Shown: piece after piece, positions 44,314-54,234 of the stretch
Layout: every line of letters starts with the position of its first letter
Position numbering within the stretch: the first letter of the stretch is position 1
Source: Caulobacter rhizosphaerae
GTDB lineage: Bacteria > Pseudomonadota > Alphaproteobacteria > Caulobacterales > Caulobacteraceae
Reading direction: 5' to 3'
Assembly: GCF_010977555.1 (NCBI RefSeq)
Contig: NZ_CP048815.1
Span: 4,394,501 to 4,458,500 of the forward strand
Length of the DNA stretch: 64,000 bases
Made by a program: the position numbers and the translations under genes
The notes under the pieces: generated by a model
Told to the model about the DNA's origin: nothing
Database searches by the model: none
Seen by the model: only the letters and a program-made list of their open reading frames with translations

Positions 44314-44571
44314 ATGTCTATTCTTGCGTGGATCGTGCTCGGCCTCGTGGCCGGCTTCATCGCCAGTAAGCTCGTCAGCCGCAGCGGCGGCAGCCTGGTG
44401 GTGGACCTGGTGCTCGGGATCGTCGGCGCCGTGGTGGGCGGGTTCCTGTTCAACCAGTTCGGTTCCGCCGGCGTCACCGGCCTGAACCTCTACAGCCTGC
44501 TGGTCGCCGTCATCGGCGCGGTCGTCGTCCTGGCGATCTACCACGCCTTCACCGGCCGCCGAGCGCTCTGA
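44314..44571 (+). CDS. GlsB/YeaQ/YmgE-family stress response membrane protein
   Basis: An 85-residue protein with three short hydrophobic helices: SILAWIVLGLVAGFIASKLV, the glycine-rich LVLGIVGAVVGGFLFNQFG and LLVAVIGAVVVLAIYHAFTG. This is the transglycosylase-associated protein (YeaQ) family of small inner membrane proteins induced by stress. A strong ribosome site (CAAGGAGG) lies 5-12 bases before the ATG, and a good terminator follows. The molecular role of the family is not established. Confidence 0.9.
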   Translation: MSILAWIVLGLVAGFIASKLVSRSGGSLVVDLVLGIVGAVVGGFLFNQFGSAGVTGLNLYSLLVAVIGAVVVLAIYHAFTGRRAL

Positions 44572-44592
44572 CACCCCACACGTTCGGAATAG

Positions 44593-44625
44593 AAAAGCGC
44601 CTTCGGCCCGGCCGGAGGCGCTTTT
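44593..44625. terminator. Intrinsic terminator (bidirectional)
   Basis: AAAAGCGCCTTCGGC (44593-44607) and GCCGGAGGCGCTTTT (44611-44625) pair with one mismatch and a 3-base loop, with a T run on the plus strand and A run before the stem, so it works in both directions. It ends the YeaQ-type gene and, from the other side, the cinA-type gene. Confidence 0.9.
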
Positions 44626-44638
44626 TCATGGCCGCTGA

Positions 44639-45157
44639 TCAGAGCGCCACCGCCTGCTGCAGCATCTTCAGCGCCACGCGCAGGCACTCGATCCGCAGCG
44701 GTCCACGGCCGATGTCGCCGAACTGGGCCTGGCGATGGTGGGTATAGCCGCCGCGGCGCGCGCAGGCGAAGTGGACCAGGCCGCCCGGCCGCTCGGGATC
44801 GCCGACCTCCTCGGCCCAGCCGGTGATCGACACCGCCACGTCCGCCTTCGATCGCTTGATCGCCCCGTCCGCCATGGCGATCGCCGTCGGCTGCGAGACC
44901 GAGCCGCCGTGCGGCAGGAGCGACGGCGGCACGTCGAGCAACGCGATCTTGGCGTCGTCGGTATAGACCACGAACCCCCGGTCGAACGCGTGCGAGCATC
45001 CCGGCACGTCGGTCAGCAGCGAGGCCAGCAGGCCTCCGGTGCAGCTTTCCGCCGTCGCCAGGGTCAGTTCGCGCGCGCAGGCGGCCTCCAGGACCGCCCG
45101 CGTCAGTTCGTCTATGTCCGGTGGCAGGATCGGATCAAGCGCCTCGGCCATGAGCAC
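44639..45157 (-). CDS. CinA-family C-terminal domain protein (nicotinamide-nucleotide amidase)
   Basis: A 172-residue stand-alone version of the CinA C-terminal (PncC) domain, which removes the amide from nicotinamide mononucleotide. Signature ATAESCTGGLLASLLTDVPGCS (residues about 34-55) with the catalytic-type serine, then FVVYTDDAKIALLDV and AVSITGWAEEV, all typical. No N-terminal MoaB-like COG1058 domain is fused. The gene lies between the hemerythrin gene (40 bases upstream) and the shared terminator. Confidence 0.9.
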   Translation of the reverse strand: MLMAEALDPILPPDIDELTRAVLEAACARELTLATAESCTGGLLASLLTDVPGCSHAFDRGFVVYTDDAKIALLDVPPSLLPHGGSVSQPTAIAMADGAIKRSKADVAVSITGWAEEVGDPERPGGLVHFACARRGGYTHHRQAQFGDIGRGPLRIECLRVALKMLQQAVAL

Positions 45158-45197
45158 TCCGAAAAAGGGGGAAGGCCGACAGCCCTCCCCCGGGACA

Positions 45198-45734
45198 TCA
45201 GTTCGGCTGTTTTCCGCCGAGTTCGGCCATCAGCTCTTCCTTGCGGGCCTTCAGGCGTTCGCCCATGGCCTCGAGATCCTCGTCGCCCTTCTTGGCCTGG
45301 GCGAAGATGCCGCCGGGCTGCTCTTCTTCCTTGACGTGGTGCTTGATGTACTCGCCCAGCACCTTGACCTTGGCGTCGTAGAATTCGTCGCTGGGCTGCA
45401 TCGCCTCGATCTCGGCGATCAGCTTCTTGGCGCCGTCATGCTCGACATAGGCCTCGTCCAGCATGTCGTCCTCGATCTCGCCGCGCTCCTCCGGATAGAA
45501 GATCTCCTCCTCGATCCGGGTGTGGACCTTGAGGGCCAGCGCGATCTTGTTGAAGAGCGCCAGCTTCTCGGGCTCCTCCTCCAGCTGTTCATATTCGTCG
45601 AACCAGCCTTCGACCTCGCGGTGGTCCTTCTTCAGAAGGGTGATCGCCAACGGATCGCGGCGACCGGTGCGGCGCGTGCGGCGAGGCTTGGCGGACTTGG
45701 CCTTGGTCGATGAGCTCTTGGCGGAGGTCGCCAT
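45198..45734 (-). CDS. Hemerythrin HHE-domain protein
   Basis: A 178-residue protein. The N-terminus is lysine/serine-rich (KSSSTKAKSAKPRRTRRTGR) and probably disordered or nucleic-acid binding. The four-helix HHE domain has the iron-ligand pattern LKKDHREVEGWFDEYEQL, ALKVHTRIEEEIFYPE, EHDGAKKLIAEIEAM and GEYIKHHVKEEEQ. Such proteins bind a di-iron site and sense or store oxygen or nitric oxide, or protect from them; many alphaproteobacteria have several linked to general stress. It is probably in one transcript with the cinA-type gene. Confidence 0.88.
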   Translation of the reverse strand: MATSAKSSSTKAKSAKPRRTRRTGRRDPLAITLLKKDHREVEGWFDEYEQLEEEPEKLALFNKIALALKVHTRIEEEIFYPEERGEIEDDMLDEAYVEHDGAKKLIAEIEAMQPSDEFYDAKVKVLGEYIKHHVKEEEQPGGIFAQAKKGDEDLEAMGERLKARKEELMAELGGKQPN

Positions 45735-45902
45735 GGTGTCTCTCCCTGAATGCTTGGTCGCCGAAGTCGGCGGATCACAAACACTTGGCGTCGGGAGGAC
45801 GTTCCCGTTTCAGAGCTTTTCCGCTCAAGTAACGCGTTTAGGTCGACTGCCCGACATCTAATAGTCGCAAGTCATTCTCATTCTTAGATTCGCGACATGA
45901 AA

Positions 45903-45929
45903 AAGCCCGGACGCAACGCGCCCGGGCTC
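45903..45929. terminator. Terminator of the GluP-type symporter gene
   Basis: AAGCCCGG (45903-45910) pairs with CCGGGCTC-type bases up to 45929 around a GC-rich loop. On the minus strand the hairpin is followed by a T run (CTTTTTC), as expected for an intrinsic terminator of the gene ending at 45954. Confidence 0.8.
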
Positions 45930-45953
45930 TTCCATTTTCATAGCGGTCTGGCC

Positions 45954-47327
45954 CTAGTGGGCGGCGACCACCTCTTCCTGGATCTCGTGAACCTTGGCGC
46001 CACGCGCCGCGAACGAGAACCACAGGACGTAGACGTAGCAGATCAGCGGCGCGACGAAGGCCAGCGACTTCGAACCGGTCATCTCCTCGATCTTGGCGAA
46101 GATCAGCGGCAGGAAGGCGCCGCCCACGATGGCCATGCACAGCAGGCCCGACGTCGCCGAAGTCGGCGCCGAGGACCGTTGCAGGGTCAGGGTGAAGATC
46201 GTCGGGAACATGATCGAGTTGAACAGGCCGATCAGCAGGGCCGCGAAGGCCGGGATCAGGCCGCTGGTCATCGGGGCCTGGGCCAGGATCAGGTTCAGCG
46301 TGCCGGCATGGGCGGTCGGGGTCATGTCCTTGGTGACGATCACCACCACGCAGAGCGCGATGGCGCCCAGGGCGACCAGCATCAACAGCACATAGTCCTT
46401 GACCGACTTCAGCAGGGCCGAGCCGGCGAAACGGCCGATCATCGCGAACACCATGTAGAAGGTGGTCAGCTTGCCGGCCTGCTCGGCCGGGATGTTCAGG
46501 ACATGGCTCTGTTCGATGAACAGCAGCAGGTTCAGCGAGATCGCCACCTCGGCGCCGACATAGAGGAAGATGCCGATCGCGCCCAGATTGGCCCACTTCG
46601 AGGCCAGGGCCGAGAACGGGCTCACCAGGTGGCCGGTCTTCGGCGCGGCTTCGGTGATCTTGTGGCGGACCAGGAAGATGGCGATGATGAACAGGGTCAG
46701 GCCCACGCCGATCGCCAGGTAGACGTTCGAGACGAAGCCCAGGGCCTGTTCGCGCAGGGCCGGCGTGATCTCGATGCCATGCTTGAAGATGTCGCCCTTG
46801 AGCAGGAAGTTGGCGCCGAACCACAGGCCGCAGGCCGCACCCAGCGAATTGAACGCCTGGGACAGGTTCAGGCGGAAGGACGCGCCCTCCGGCTTGCCCA
46901 TCGAGGCGATCAGCGGGTTGGCGGCCACCTGCAGCAGGGTGACGCCCGAGGCCATCACGAACAGCCCGACTAGGAAGATGCCAAACACGTGCAGCTTGGC
47001 CGCGGCGATGGCGACGAAACAGCCGGCGACGATGCCGCTGAGGCCCACGATCACCGACTTGGCGTAGCCGAACTTCGACAGGAAGGCCGCCGAGGGCATC
47101 GACATGACGCCATAGGCGATGAAGAAGGCGAAGCCGGTCAGGTTCGCCTCGACGGGGCTCAGGGTGAAGACCGTCTTCATGGTCTTCAGCAGCGGGTCGA
47201 GCAGGTTGGTGACCAGCGCCCAGATGAAGAAGAGCGCCGTCACATAGACGACGGCCAGGACTAGACTGCCTCCCGCCTTGGGCGCGGGCCCCGAACTCGG
47301 CGTCATCGACGCCCCCATACCTGCCAT
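45954..47327 (-). CDS. GluP/FucP-type glucose/galactose/fucose:H+ symporter (MFS)
   Basis: A 457-residue, 12-span major facilitator. Motifs of the fucose/glucose/galactose symporter group are visible: FFIWALVTNLLDPLLKTMKT (TM1, with TNLLDP instead of NDILIP), LTGFAFFIAYGVMSMPSA (TM2), EGASFRLNLSQAFNSLGAACG (TM5) and LFNSIMFPTIFTL (TM10). Its upstream region carries the same LacI-type operator as zwf, so glucose is the favoured substrate; galactose or fucose remain possible. The C-terminal end is cytosolic and hydrophilic. Confidence 0.88.
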   Translation of the reverse strand: MAGMGASMTPSSGPAPKAGGSLVLAVVYVTALFFIWALVTNLLDPLLKTMKTVFTLSPVEANLTGFAFFIAYGVMSMPSAAFLSKFGYAKSVIVGLSGIVAGCFVAIAAAKLHVFGIFLVGLFVMASGVTLLQVAANPLIASMGKPEGASFRLNLSQAFNSLGAACGLWFGANFLLKGDIFKHGIEITPALREQALGFVSNVYLAIGVGLTLFIIAIFLVRHKITEAAPKTGHLVSPFSALASKWANLGAIGIFLYVGAEVAISLNLLLFIEQSHVLNIPAEQAGKLTTFYMVFAMIGRFAGSALLKSVKDYVLLMLVALGAIALCVVVIVTKDMTPTAHAGTLNLILAQAPMTSGLIPAFAALLIGLFNSIMFPTIFTLTLQRSSAPTSATSGLLCMAIVGGAFLPLIFAKIEEMTGSKSLAFVAPLICYVYVLWFSFAARGAKVHEIQEEVVAAH

Positions 47328-47378
47328 GTTGTTTCACTCCCTGTCCGACGTTGCGGGACGCGCCATCCACCTCAACCG

Positions 47379-47392
47379 TGACAACGTTGTCA
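47379..47392. promoter_or_regulatory. LacI-type operator upstream of the GluP-type gene
   Basis: TGACAACGTTGTCA, identical in all 14 positions to the site before zwf 19.5 kb away. It lies 52 bases upstream of the symporter ATG at 47327, within the likely promoter, so control by the LacI-type protein at 21752-22768 is inferred. Confidence 0.8.
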
Positions 47393-47611
47393 AGGGCCGA
47401 AGCCGGACGTGCGCCGCGAAGATCTCGCCAAGCCGCCGTGTGGGAACCGATTTTCCCGATTCGACGGTAAATCGAAAACTCCGACAAATCCCCGCCAATG
47501 GGAAGCGGCGATGTCGATCATCGCCATTCTATGCGTGTCGGACGGGGGATCGCGATCGCCGGAAGTTGGCTTGTTCGACCCGTGCACGCACCGGCTGCGC
47601 CGAGCCGTCTC

Positions 47612-48970
47612 CTACGCCGCCCGGCGGCCTGCGGCGGGCGGCGGCGCGGAAACCTCCCACACGTCGTGAGCGGTTTCGCCCGTCAGGATGTTCTCGGCGG
47701 TCATCAGGCCGCTGAGCGTGGCCTGGTCACGGGCGCCGTCGCGGTGCAGGCCGTTGCGGCCGGCCAGGTGCAGGCTGGGGAACTGCATCTTCAGGTCCAG
47801 GCGGATCATCGCCCGGTGCTCGGCGCAGTCCTCGTCCTCGATCGGCAGCACCTTTCGCTGGCGCACGACGCGCGCATCGCTGACGGCGGTGGGGTCCATC
47901 AGCCCCATCACCGCGGCCTCGCGCCAAGCCAGGGCCACCAGGTCGGCGTCGCTGGCCGTCCACAGGCCGTCGCCCTCGAAGCAGAAATAGTCCAGGCCCA
48001 GGCAGCTGGCCGCCTCGCCTTCCGGCGCCATGTCCGGCGACCAGGCGCGGTAGTTCTGCACCCGGCCGACCTGCAGGTCGGTGTCGTGGACGTCGATCGC
48101 CGCCTCGCGCAGCGGCTTGCGGGTGCGGCCCACCAGGGCGACCGTGATCTGGTCGCGGTACATCAGCTCGCCGGCGTGGAACAGGCTGATCGGCGCCGGC
48201 CGCAGCATGGCCATCAGCTCGCGCAGCGGCGCGGTCGAGACCACGTGGTCGGCGGTGCGGACCTCGTGGGCGCCGTCGTCGCGCAGGATCGTCACGGCCC
48301 ACGACCGGGTGATCGGATCGAACTTCAGGGTCTCGACTCGACGGCCCAGGGCGACTTCGCCGCCGAAGGCCGCAATCTGGTCCGCGCAGGTCCGCCAGAT
48401 CGAGCCGCCGCCCAGGCGCGGATAGCGCAGGCTGGCCGCCGGCCTGGCGGCGCCCGCGCGGCCGGCCGGCATCTGGTCGCGGATCAGGCCCGACACCTTT
48501 TCGGCGAAGGGCAGGAACAGCGTCGAGGACAGCCGGGCGCCGAAACGGTTGCGGATCTCATCGCCGAAGGTCCTGGGCGCCTTGATCGGACGGATCTTGG
48601 CCAGGCCGAACGAGGCCAGGCAGGCCGCCGCGCCGCGCAGCCCCAGAAGGCCCAGAGCTTCAAGCGCCTTCAGCGGATAGGCATAGAACCGCTCGCGGTG
48701 GTAGATCCGCGCCGTCCGAGGCTGCTCGACAAAGCCGTCCGGCAGCAGTTCGGACCACAGGGCCAGCACGGCGGGCGAGGTCGAGGCGTAGGCGCCGCCG
48801 TTCAGGTCGATCTTGAAGCCGTGATGGTCGATCGTGCGGCTGGCGCCGCCGACCGCGTGGGGATCCATTTCCAGGACGGCGACGTCGCGTCCCGCCTTGG
48901 CCAGGACATAGGCGGCGGTCAGGCCGGCCGGCCCGGCCCCGATCACCAAGGTTTCGACATGCTGCCCCAT
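47612..48970 (-). CDS. FAD-dependent amine-oxidase-type oxidoreductase
   Basis: A protein of about 452 residues. The Rossmann motif VETLVIGAGPAGLTAAYVLAKAG with the ribose-binding glutamate in VAVLEMD (residues about 5-35) is followed by a GGASRTIDHHGFKIDLNGGAY segment and a C-terminal FAD motif (LAGRNGLHRDGARDQATLSGL). The protein belongs to the NAD(P)/FAD-dependent amine oxidase/protoporphyrinogen oxidase-like superfamily; members close to glycosyl-modification genes act on polyprenyl or sugar substrates. The frame is open to 49063, but the ATG at 48970, directly before the FAD motif, is the better start. The substrate is unknown. Confidence 0.82.
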   Translation of the reverse strand: MGQHVETLVIGAGPAGLTAAYVLAKAGRDVAVLEMDPHAVGGASRTIDHHGFKIDLNGGAYASTSPAVLALWSELLPDGFVEQPRTARIYHRERFYAYPLKALEALGLLGLRGAAACLASFGLAKIRPIKAPRTFGDEIRNRFGARLSSTLFLPFAEKVSGLIRDQMPAGRAGAARPAASLRYPRLGGGSIWRTCADQIAAFGGEVALGRRVETLKFDPITRSWAVTILRDDGAHEVRTADHVVSTAPLRELMAMLRPAPISLFHAGELMYRDQITVALVGRTRKPLREAAIDVHDTDLQVGRVQNYRAWSPDMAPEGEAASCLGLDYFCFEGDGLWTASDADLVALAWREAAVMGLMDPTAVSDARVVRQRKVLPIEDEDCAEHRAMIRLDLKMQFPSLHLAGRNGLHRDGARDQATLSGLMTAENILTGETAHDVWEVSAPPPAAGRRAA

Positions 48971-49099
48971 GACGCGATGGTCCCCGTTCGAGAACCCATC
49001 CTGGCCTGAGAAGGTTAAGGACCGCCCCGTCGGACGGTGCGGAGCGGCCTCGAACTTGGCCATGGGACGCTATGCCGCGCCTCCCAGAAACCCAGGCCG

Positions 49100-51282
49100 C
49101 TAAGCCAGTTGATCGCCGATCGGCAGGGCCCGGATGCGCTTGCCTGTCGCGGCGAAGATCGCGTTGACCAGGGCGGCGGGGGCCGGCGGCAGCGCCGGCT
49201 CGCCCAGACCGGTCGGCGGGTTGTCGCTGGTCACGAAGTGGACCTCGACGTCCGGCGCGTCGGCCAGGCGCAACATCGGAAAATCGCCGAAATTGCTCTG
49301 GACCACCGCGCCGTTCTCGATGGTGATCGCCTGGCCCAGCGCGCTGCCGATCCCGTCGAGCACCGAGCCCTGCACCTGCTGCTCGGCGCCGTTCGGATTG
49401 ACGATCTGGCGGCCGACATCGGCCGCCGCCCACGCCTTGCGGACCGTCAGGCTTCCGTCCGCAACCGCCACCTCGACGACCACCGCCACATAGCCGCGAT
49501 GGCTGTAGTGGCAAGCCACGCCCAGGCCGACGCCCTTGGGGGTCTTCCGGCCCCAGCCGGACGCCTCGGCCGCCCGGTCGAGCACGGCGCGCATCCGGCC
49601 GGTATGGAAGCTGTCGCCCTTGCCCGGCTCGCCGATCAGCCTGGGTTCGCCCAGCAGCTTGCGGCGGAACTCCACCGGATCGGCGCCGGCCGCATGGGCG
49701 ACCTCGTCCGTGAAACCCTGGAACACGAAGCCGTAGGCGTTGTTGCCCGGCGCCCGCAGCCAACCGGTCGGCACGCCCAGCGGCATGACCGAAACGTCCT
49801 GGACGTAGTTCTCGACCGCCCCGTACGGAAACTGCGCGCCGCCGATATTGGCCGCGCGGGCGAACCTCTCGCCCTCGCCGAAGGTGACGAAGTGGTTGCG
49901 CCAGGCCGTCAGCCCGCCCTGCGCGTCCAGCCCCGCCGTCAGCCGGTGGAAGCCGGCGGGACGGTAGAAGTCGTGCTGCATGTCGTCCTCGCGGGTCCAC
50001 AGCAGCTTGACCGGCACCCCGACGGTCTTGGAGATCCACGCCGCCTCGACCATGAAGTCGTTCATCAGCCGCCGGCCGAAACCGCCGCCGCTGCGGGTGA
50101 AATGGATGGTGATGTCCTCGGGCCTGATCCCCAGGGTCTTGGCGACCAGTTCGCGGCCGTCCTCGGGGTTCTGGGCAGGGGCCCAGATCTCGACCTTGCC
50201 GTCCTTGAAGCTGGCCGTGCAGTTCTGCGGCTCCAGCGTGGCGTGGGCGTTGAAGGGATAGCTGTAGTCGGCCCTGACCACCTTGGCCGCGCCCTTCAGG
50301 GCCGCGTCGACGTCGCCGACCGTCTTGAGATTGCGATGCGGCGGCTGGCCGTGCAGTTCGGCGGCCTTGGCGACGAAGCCCGCGCTGCTCTGGGCGCTGG
50401 TTGGATGGTCGGCCCAGGTGACCTCCAGCGCATTGCGGCCCTTGCGCGCCGCCCACCAGCTGTCGGCCACCACCACGACGCCGCCTAGCAGGCCTTCCAG
50501 CTCGCTCCCGCCGTCGACCACAAAGGCGTGGCGCACGCCCTTGACCGCCTTGGCCGGCGCCAGGTCGACCCTGGCCACCTTGGCCGCGAACACCGGGGCC
50601 TTGAGGAAGGTGGCGTACAGCATGCCCGGCACGCGCACGTCGATGCCATACAGCGGCTTGCCCACCACGATGGCGGCCGTGTCGGACTGTGGCTGCGGCT
50701 TACCGATGATCCGGTAGGCCTTGGGGTCCTTCAGGACCAGGGTCTTGGGATCGGGCGCCGCCAGACCAGCCGCGGCCTGGGCCAGTTCGCCATAGGACAG
50801 GCGGCGCTTCCCCATCTTATCGACGACGAAGCCCGGCTCCGTGGTTAGGCCGGCCGCCGGGACGCCCCAGCGCTGGGCGGCGGCCTGGATCAGCAGGGCC
50901 CGGCCCACCGCGCCGACCTGGCGCATCGGCTCCCAGTCGTCCGGGGTGGAGGTGCTGCCGCCGGCCGACTGCTCGCCAAACACCTTGGCGTCGACCGGGG
51001 CCTGTTCGATGCGGACGGCCGACCAATCGACGTCCAGTTCCTCGGCGATCAGCATCGGCATCGAGGTCTTGATCCCCTGCCCGATCTCCGGCCGCTTGGC
51101 CGCGATGGTCACCACGCCGTCGGGCCCGATGCGGACGAAGGCGCTGAACGGGTTGGCGCTGGCCTCGCCCTGGGCTTGCACCGGGCCCGGGAGGCTGAAT
51201 GACAGCAGCAGGCCGCCGCCGGCCGCGGCGCCGGTCTTGAGGAACAGGCGGCGGGCGGGGTTTTCCAGGATCGCGGTCATGT

Positions 51283-51286
<4 letters not shown>
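49100..51286 (-). CDS. Isoquinoline 1-oxidoreductase-like molybdopterin subunit
   Basis: A 728-residue xanthine oxidase-family large subunit. It begins with a Tat-type signal ([19 protein letters not shown], residues 9-27), so export to the periplasm is likely. Two aldehyde-oxidase-type molybdopterin-binding parts follow, with [23 protein letters not shown] and a C-terminal glutamate in [19 protein letters not shown] near the end. The IorB-type large subunits are longer than this and have an extra N-terminal domain, matching the start here. The partner is the 2Fe-2S subunit gene, which it overlaps by 4 bases. The N-heterocycle or aldehyde substrate is unknown. Confidence 0.88.
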
Positions 51287-51747
<461 letters not shown>

Positions 51748-51944
51748 GCCGCTGCTCCCGAACTGACGCGGGCGCACAGTGCCAAAGGGTTGGAACAACG
51801 ACCAGAGGGTGTGGTTGTCATAAAACCGTCATTGAAAGCTTGAACGCGGCCGGCTTCCGTGGTTCCGCTCCGCCCCGTCGGGCGTTGTCCAGTACCAGGA
51901 TCGTCCGAAAACTCTCCACGCTTCGAACAGAGGATGAAGCGACC

Positions 51945-52589
51945 ATGCTGGGCTTGTTCCGGGCCGTCATGCCCAAGGAAGACCGCTTCTTCGAGCTGTT
52001 CGCGCAGCATGCCGCCACCCTGGTGGCCGGGGCCAAGGCGCTGCAAGACCTGATGCAGGGCGGCGACGGCGTTGAGGCCGCCAGCGCCCGCGTCTACCAG
52101 CACGAGGAAGAGGCCGACGAGATCACCCGCCAGGTGATGGGCGCGGTCCGCCGCAGCTTCATCACCCCGTTCGACCGCAGCGACATCCAGGACCTGACCA
52201 CCTCGCTGGACGACGCTATCGACCAGATGCGTAAGACCGCCAAGGTGGTCAGCCTGTTCGAGGTGAGGACCTTCGAGCCGCAGATGCGCGAGATGGCCGC
52301 GATCATCGTCCAGGCCGCCGAGCTGACGGTCGAGGCCGTCGCCCTGCTGCCCGACATGCGCAAGAACGCCCAGCGCCTGACCGAGCTGGCCGTCCGCGTC
52401 ACCCAGATCGAGGAGCAGGCCGACCAGATGTACGACCAGGGCCGCAAGGCGCTGTTCCTGGCCCAGAAGGGCGGCGACCCCATGGCCTTCATCGTCGGCG
52501 TCGACATCTACAGCCACCTGGAAAAGGTGGTCGACCGCTTCGAGGACGTCGCCAACCGCATCAGCGGCATCGTGGTCGAGCAGGTCTAG
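51945..52589 (+). CDS. DUF47/PhoU-like regulator of phosphate transport
   Basis: A 214-residue all-helical protein of the DUF47 (TIGR00153) family, PhoU-like. It has PKEDRFFELFAQHAATLVAGAKALQ near the start, EEEADEITRQVMGAVRRSFITPFDRSDIQDL in the middle and a second helix bundle half with IEEQADQMYDQGRKALF. DUF47 genes almost always sit next to a Pit-type phosphate transporter and regulate it, as here: the pit gene starts with a 1-base overlap (TAGTG at 52587-52591). The ATG at 51945 is chosen for AGAGGATG upstream. No PHO box was found. Confidence 0.9.
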   Translation: MLGLFRAVMPKEDRFFELFAQHAATLVAGAKALQDLMQGGDGVEAASARVYQHEEEADEITRQVMGAVRRSFITPFDRSDIQDLTTSLDDAIDQMRKTAKVVSLFEVRTFEPQMREMAAIIVQAAELTVEAVALLPDMRKNAQRLTELAVRVTQIEEQADQMYDQGRKALFLAQKGGDPMAFIVGVDIYSHLEKVVDRFEDVANRISGIVVEQV

Positions 52590-53590
52590 TGGATCCGACC
52601 TTCCTGATCCTGGTCGTGCTGGTGGTCGTGGCCCTGGGCTTCGACTTCCTCAACGGCCTGCACGACGCCGCCAACTCGATCGCCACCATCGTCTCGACCC
52701 GCGTGCTGTCGGCCAAGTGGGCGGTGCTTTGGGCGGCGTTCTTCAACTTCATCGCCTTCATCTTCTTCGGCACCAGCGTCGCCAAGATGGTGGGGGCCGG
52801 CATCATCGACCCGCACATCATCAGCGACCGCCTGATCTTCGCCGCCCTGATGGGCGCGATCAGCTGGAACCTGATCACCTGGTGGGCCGGCATCCCCTCG
52901 TCCAGCTCGCACGCCTTGATCGGCGGCCTGGTCGGGGCTTCGGTCGCGCGCGTCGGCAGCTTCGGCGCGGTGCAATGGGCGGGACTGGGCAAGACTGCGG
53001 CCGGCATCGTGGTCTCGCCGCTGATGGGCTTCGTCCTGGCGCTGGTGCTGGTGCTGATCGTCTCCTGGACCTTCCTGAAAAGCTCGCCGTTCTTCGCTGA
53101 CCGGGTGTTCCGCAAGCTGCAGTTCGTTTCGGCGGCGGCCTATTCCCTGGGTCACGGCGGCAACGACGCCCAGAAGACCATGGGCATCATCGCCGCCCTG
53201 CTGTTCGCCCACGGCGCCACCCACGCCCCCGGCACGATCCCCCTGTGGGTGGTGTTGTCGTGCCAGACCGCGATGGCGCTCGGCACCCTCTTTGGCGGTT
53301 GGCGCATTGTGCACACCATGGGCAGCAAGATCACCCGCCTGACACCCATGCAGGGCTTCTGCGCCGAGACCGGCGGCGCGATTACATTGTTCCTGGCGAC
53401 CCATATCGGCGTTCCGGTCTCGACGACTCACACGATCACGGGCGCTATTGTCGGCGTCGGCGCGTCGCGTCGGGTTTCGGCCGTCCGCTGGGGCGTGGCC
53501 AAGAGCATCGTGACCGCCTGGATCGTCACCTTGCCCGCGGCCGGTCTCGTCGCGGCGGCGTTCTATTATCTCGGGTTCTGGATGAAGTGA
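52589..53590 (+). CDS. Pit-family low-affinity inorganic phosphate transporter
   Basis: A 333-residue transporter with about ten helices. The Pit/PHO4 signature GFDFLNGLHDAANSIATIV (residues about 11-29) and its second copy SLGHGGNDAQKTMGIIAALL (about 184-203) are both present, along with VPVSTTHTITGAIVGVG near the C-terminus. It moves phosphate or metal-phosphate with protons. The start is GTG, overlapping the DUF47 stop by one base. The next gene starts at 53587, overlapping by 4 bases. Confidence 0.93.
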   Translation: MDPTFLILVVLVVVALGFDFLNGLHDAANSIATIVSTRVLSAKWAVLWAAFFNFIAFIFFGTSVAKMVGAGIIDPHIISDRLIFAALMGAISWNLITWWAGIPSSSSHALIGGLVGASVARVGSFGAVQWAGLGKTAAGIVVSPLMGFVLALVLVLIVSWTFLKSSPFFADRVFRKLQFVSAAAYSLGHGGNDAQKTMGIIAALLFAHGATHAPGTIPLWVVLSCQTAMALGTLFGGWRIVHTMGSKITRLTPMQGFCAETGGAITLFLATHIGVPVSTTHTITGAIVGVGASRRVSAVRWGVAKSIVTAWIVTLPAAGLVAAAFYYLGFWMK

Positions 53591-54147
53591 GCGACACGGC
53601 GGGCGGCAAGCAGGCGGGACGCAAGTCCGGAACACGGCGCCGCCAGGTCGCCGCACTGCCCTGGCGCGCCGATCCGATCGAGGGTTTGCAGGTCCTGCTG
53701 GTCTCATCGCGCGAGACCCGCCGCTGGGTGATCCCCAAGGGCTGGCCCATGAAGGGCAAGCTCGACCATCAGGCCGCCGCCCAGGAAGCCTATGAGGAAG
53801 CCGGGCTGGACGGCCGGATCGTCGACACGCCGGTCGGCGACTATCCCTACCTGAAGCGGCTCAAGAGCGGCGCGGCGCGGCCGGTGACGGTCGACGTCTA
53901 TCCGATGGAAGTCACCGGCGAGCACGCGACCTGGCCGGAGAAGGGCCAGCGGACGCTGCGGTGGATGTCGCCGGTCGAGGCGGCGCTGGCGGTGCAGGAG
54001 CCGGAGCTGCGCGACCTGATCGCCCGCTTCGCCCAGGTCGAGCTGCCCGCCGAGGAGCGCCCGGCCCTGACCCTGGCGCCCACGCCGGTCCGGGTGGCCT
54101 TCGATCGCCTGCGCCGGCGCGTCACCGCGCTTTGGGGCCGCCGTTAG
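53587..54147 (+). CDS. Nudix hydrolase (degenerate Nudix box)
   Basis: A 186-residue protein in one operon with DUF47 and pit (4-base overlap). The start is GTG at 53587. The Nudix box reads G-WPMKG-K-LDHQAAA-QEAYEEAGL (residues about 52-74): compared with G-x5-E-x7-REUXEEXGU the first Glu is Lys and the Arg is Gln, but the QEAYEE metal ligands are intact. The RRWVIPKGWPMKG start is typical of alphaproteobacterial members of the diphosphoinositol polyphosphate/diadenosine hydrolase-like group. Link to phosphate metabolism is inferred from the operon. Confidence 0.85.
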   Translation: MSDTAGGKQAGRKSGTRRRQVAALPWRADPIEGLQVLLVSSRETRRWVIPKGWPMKGKLDHQAAAQEAYEEAGLDGRIVDTPVGDYPYLKRLKSGAARPVTVDVYPMEVTGEHATWPEKGQRTLRWMSPVEAALAVQEPELRDLIARFAQVELPAEERPALTLAPTPVRVAFDRLRRRVTALWGRR

Positions 54148-54234
54148 GCCGACGCCTGTCAACAGGCTGGGGATAACTCGACAAGCCCTTTCGCGTTCAC
54201 TATGTTCTTGTTCTGTTCCGGAGCGAGAATCGCC

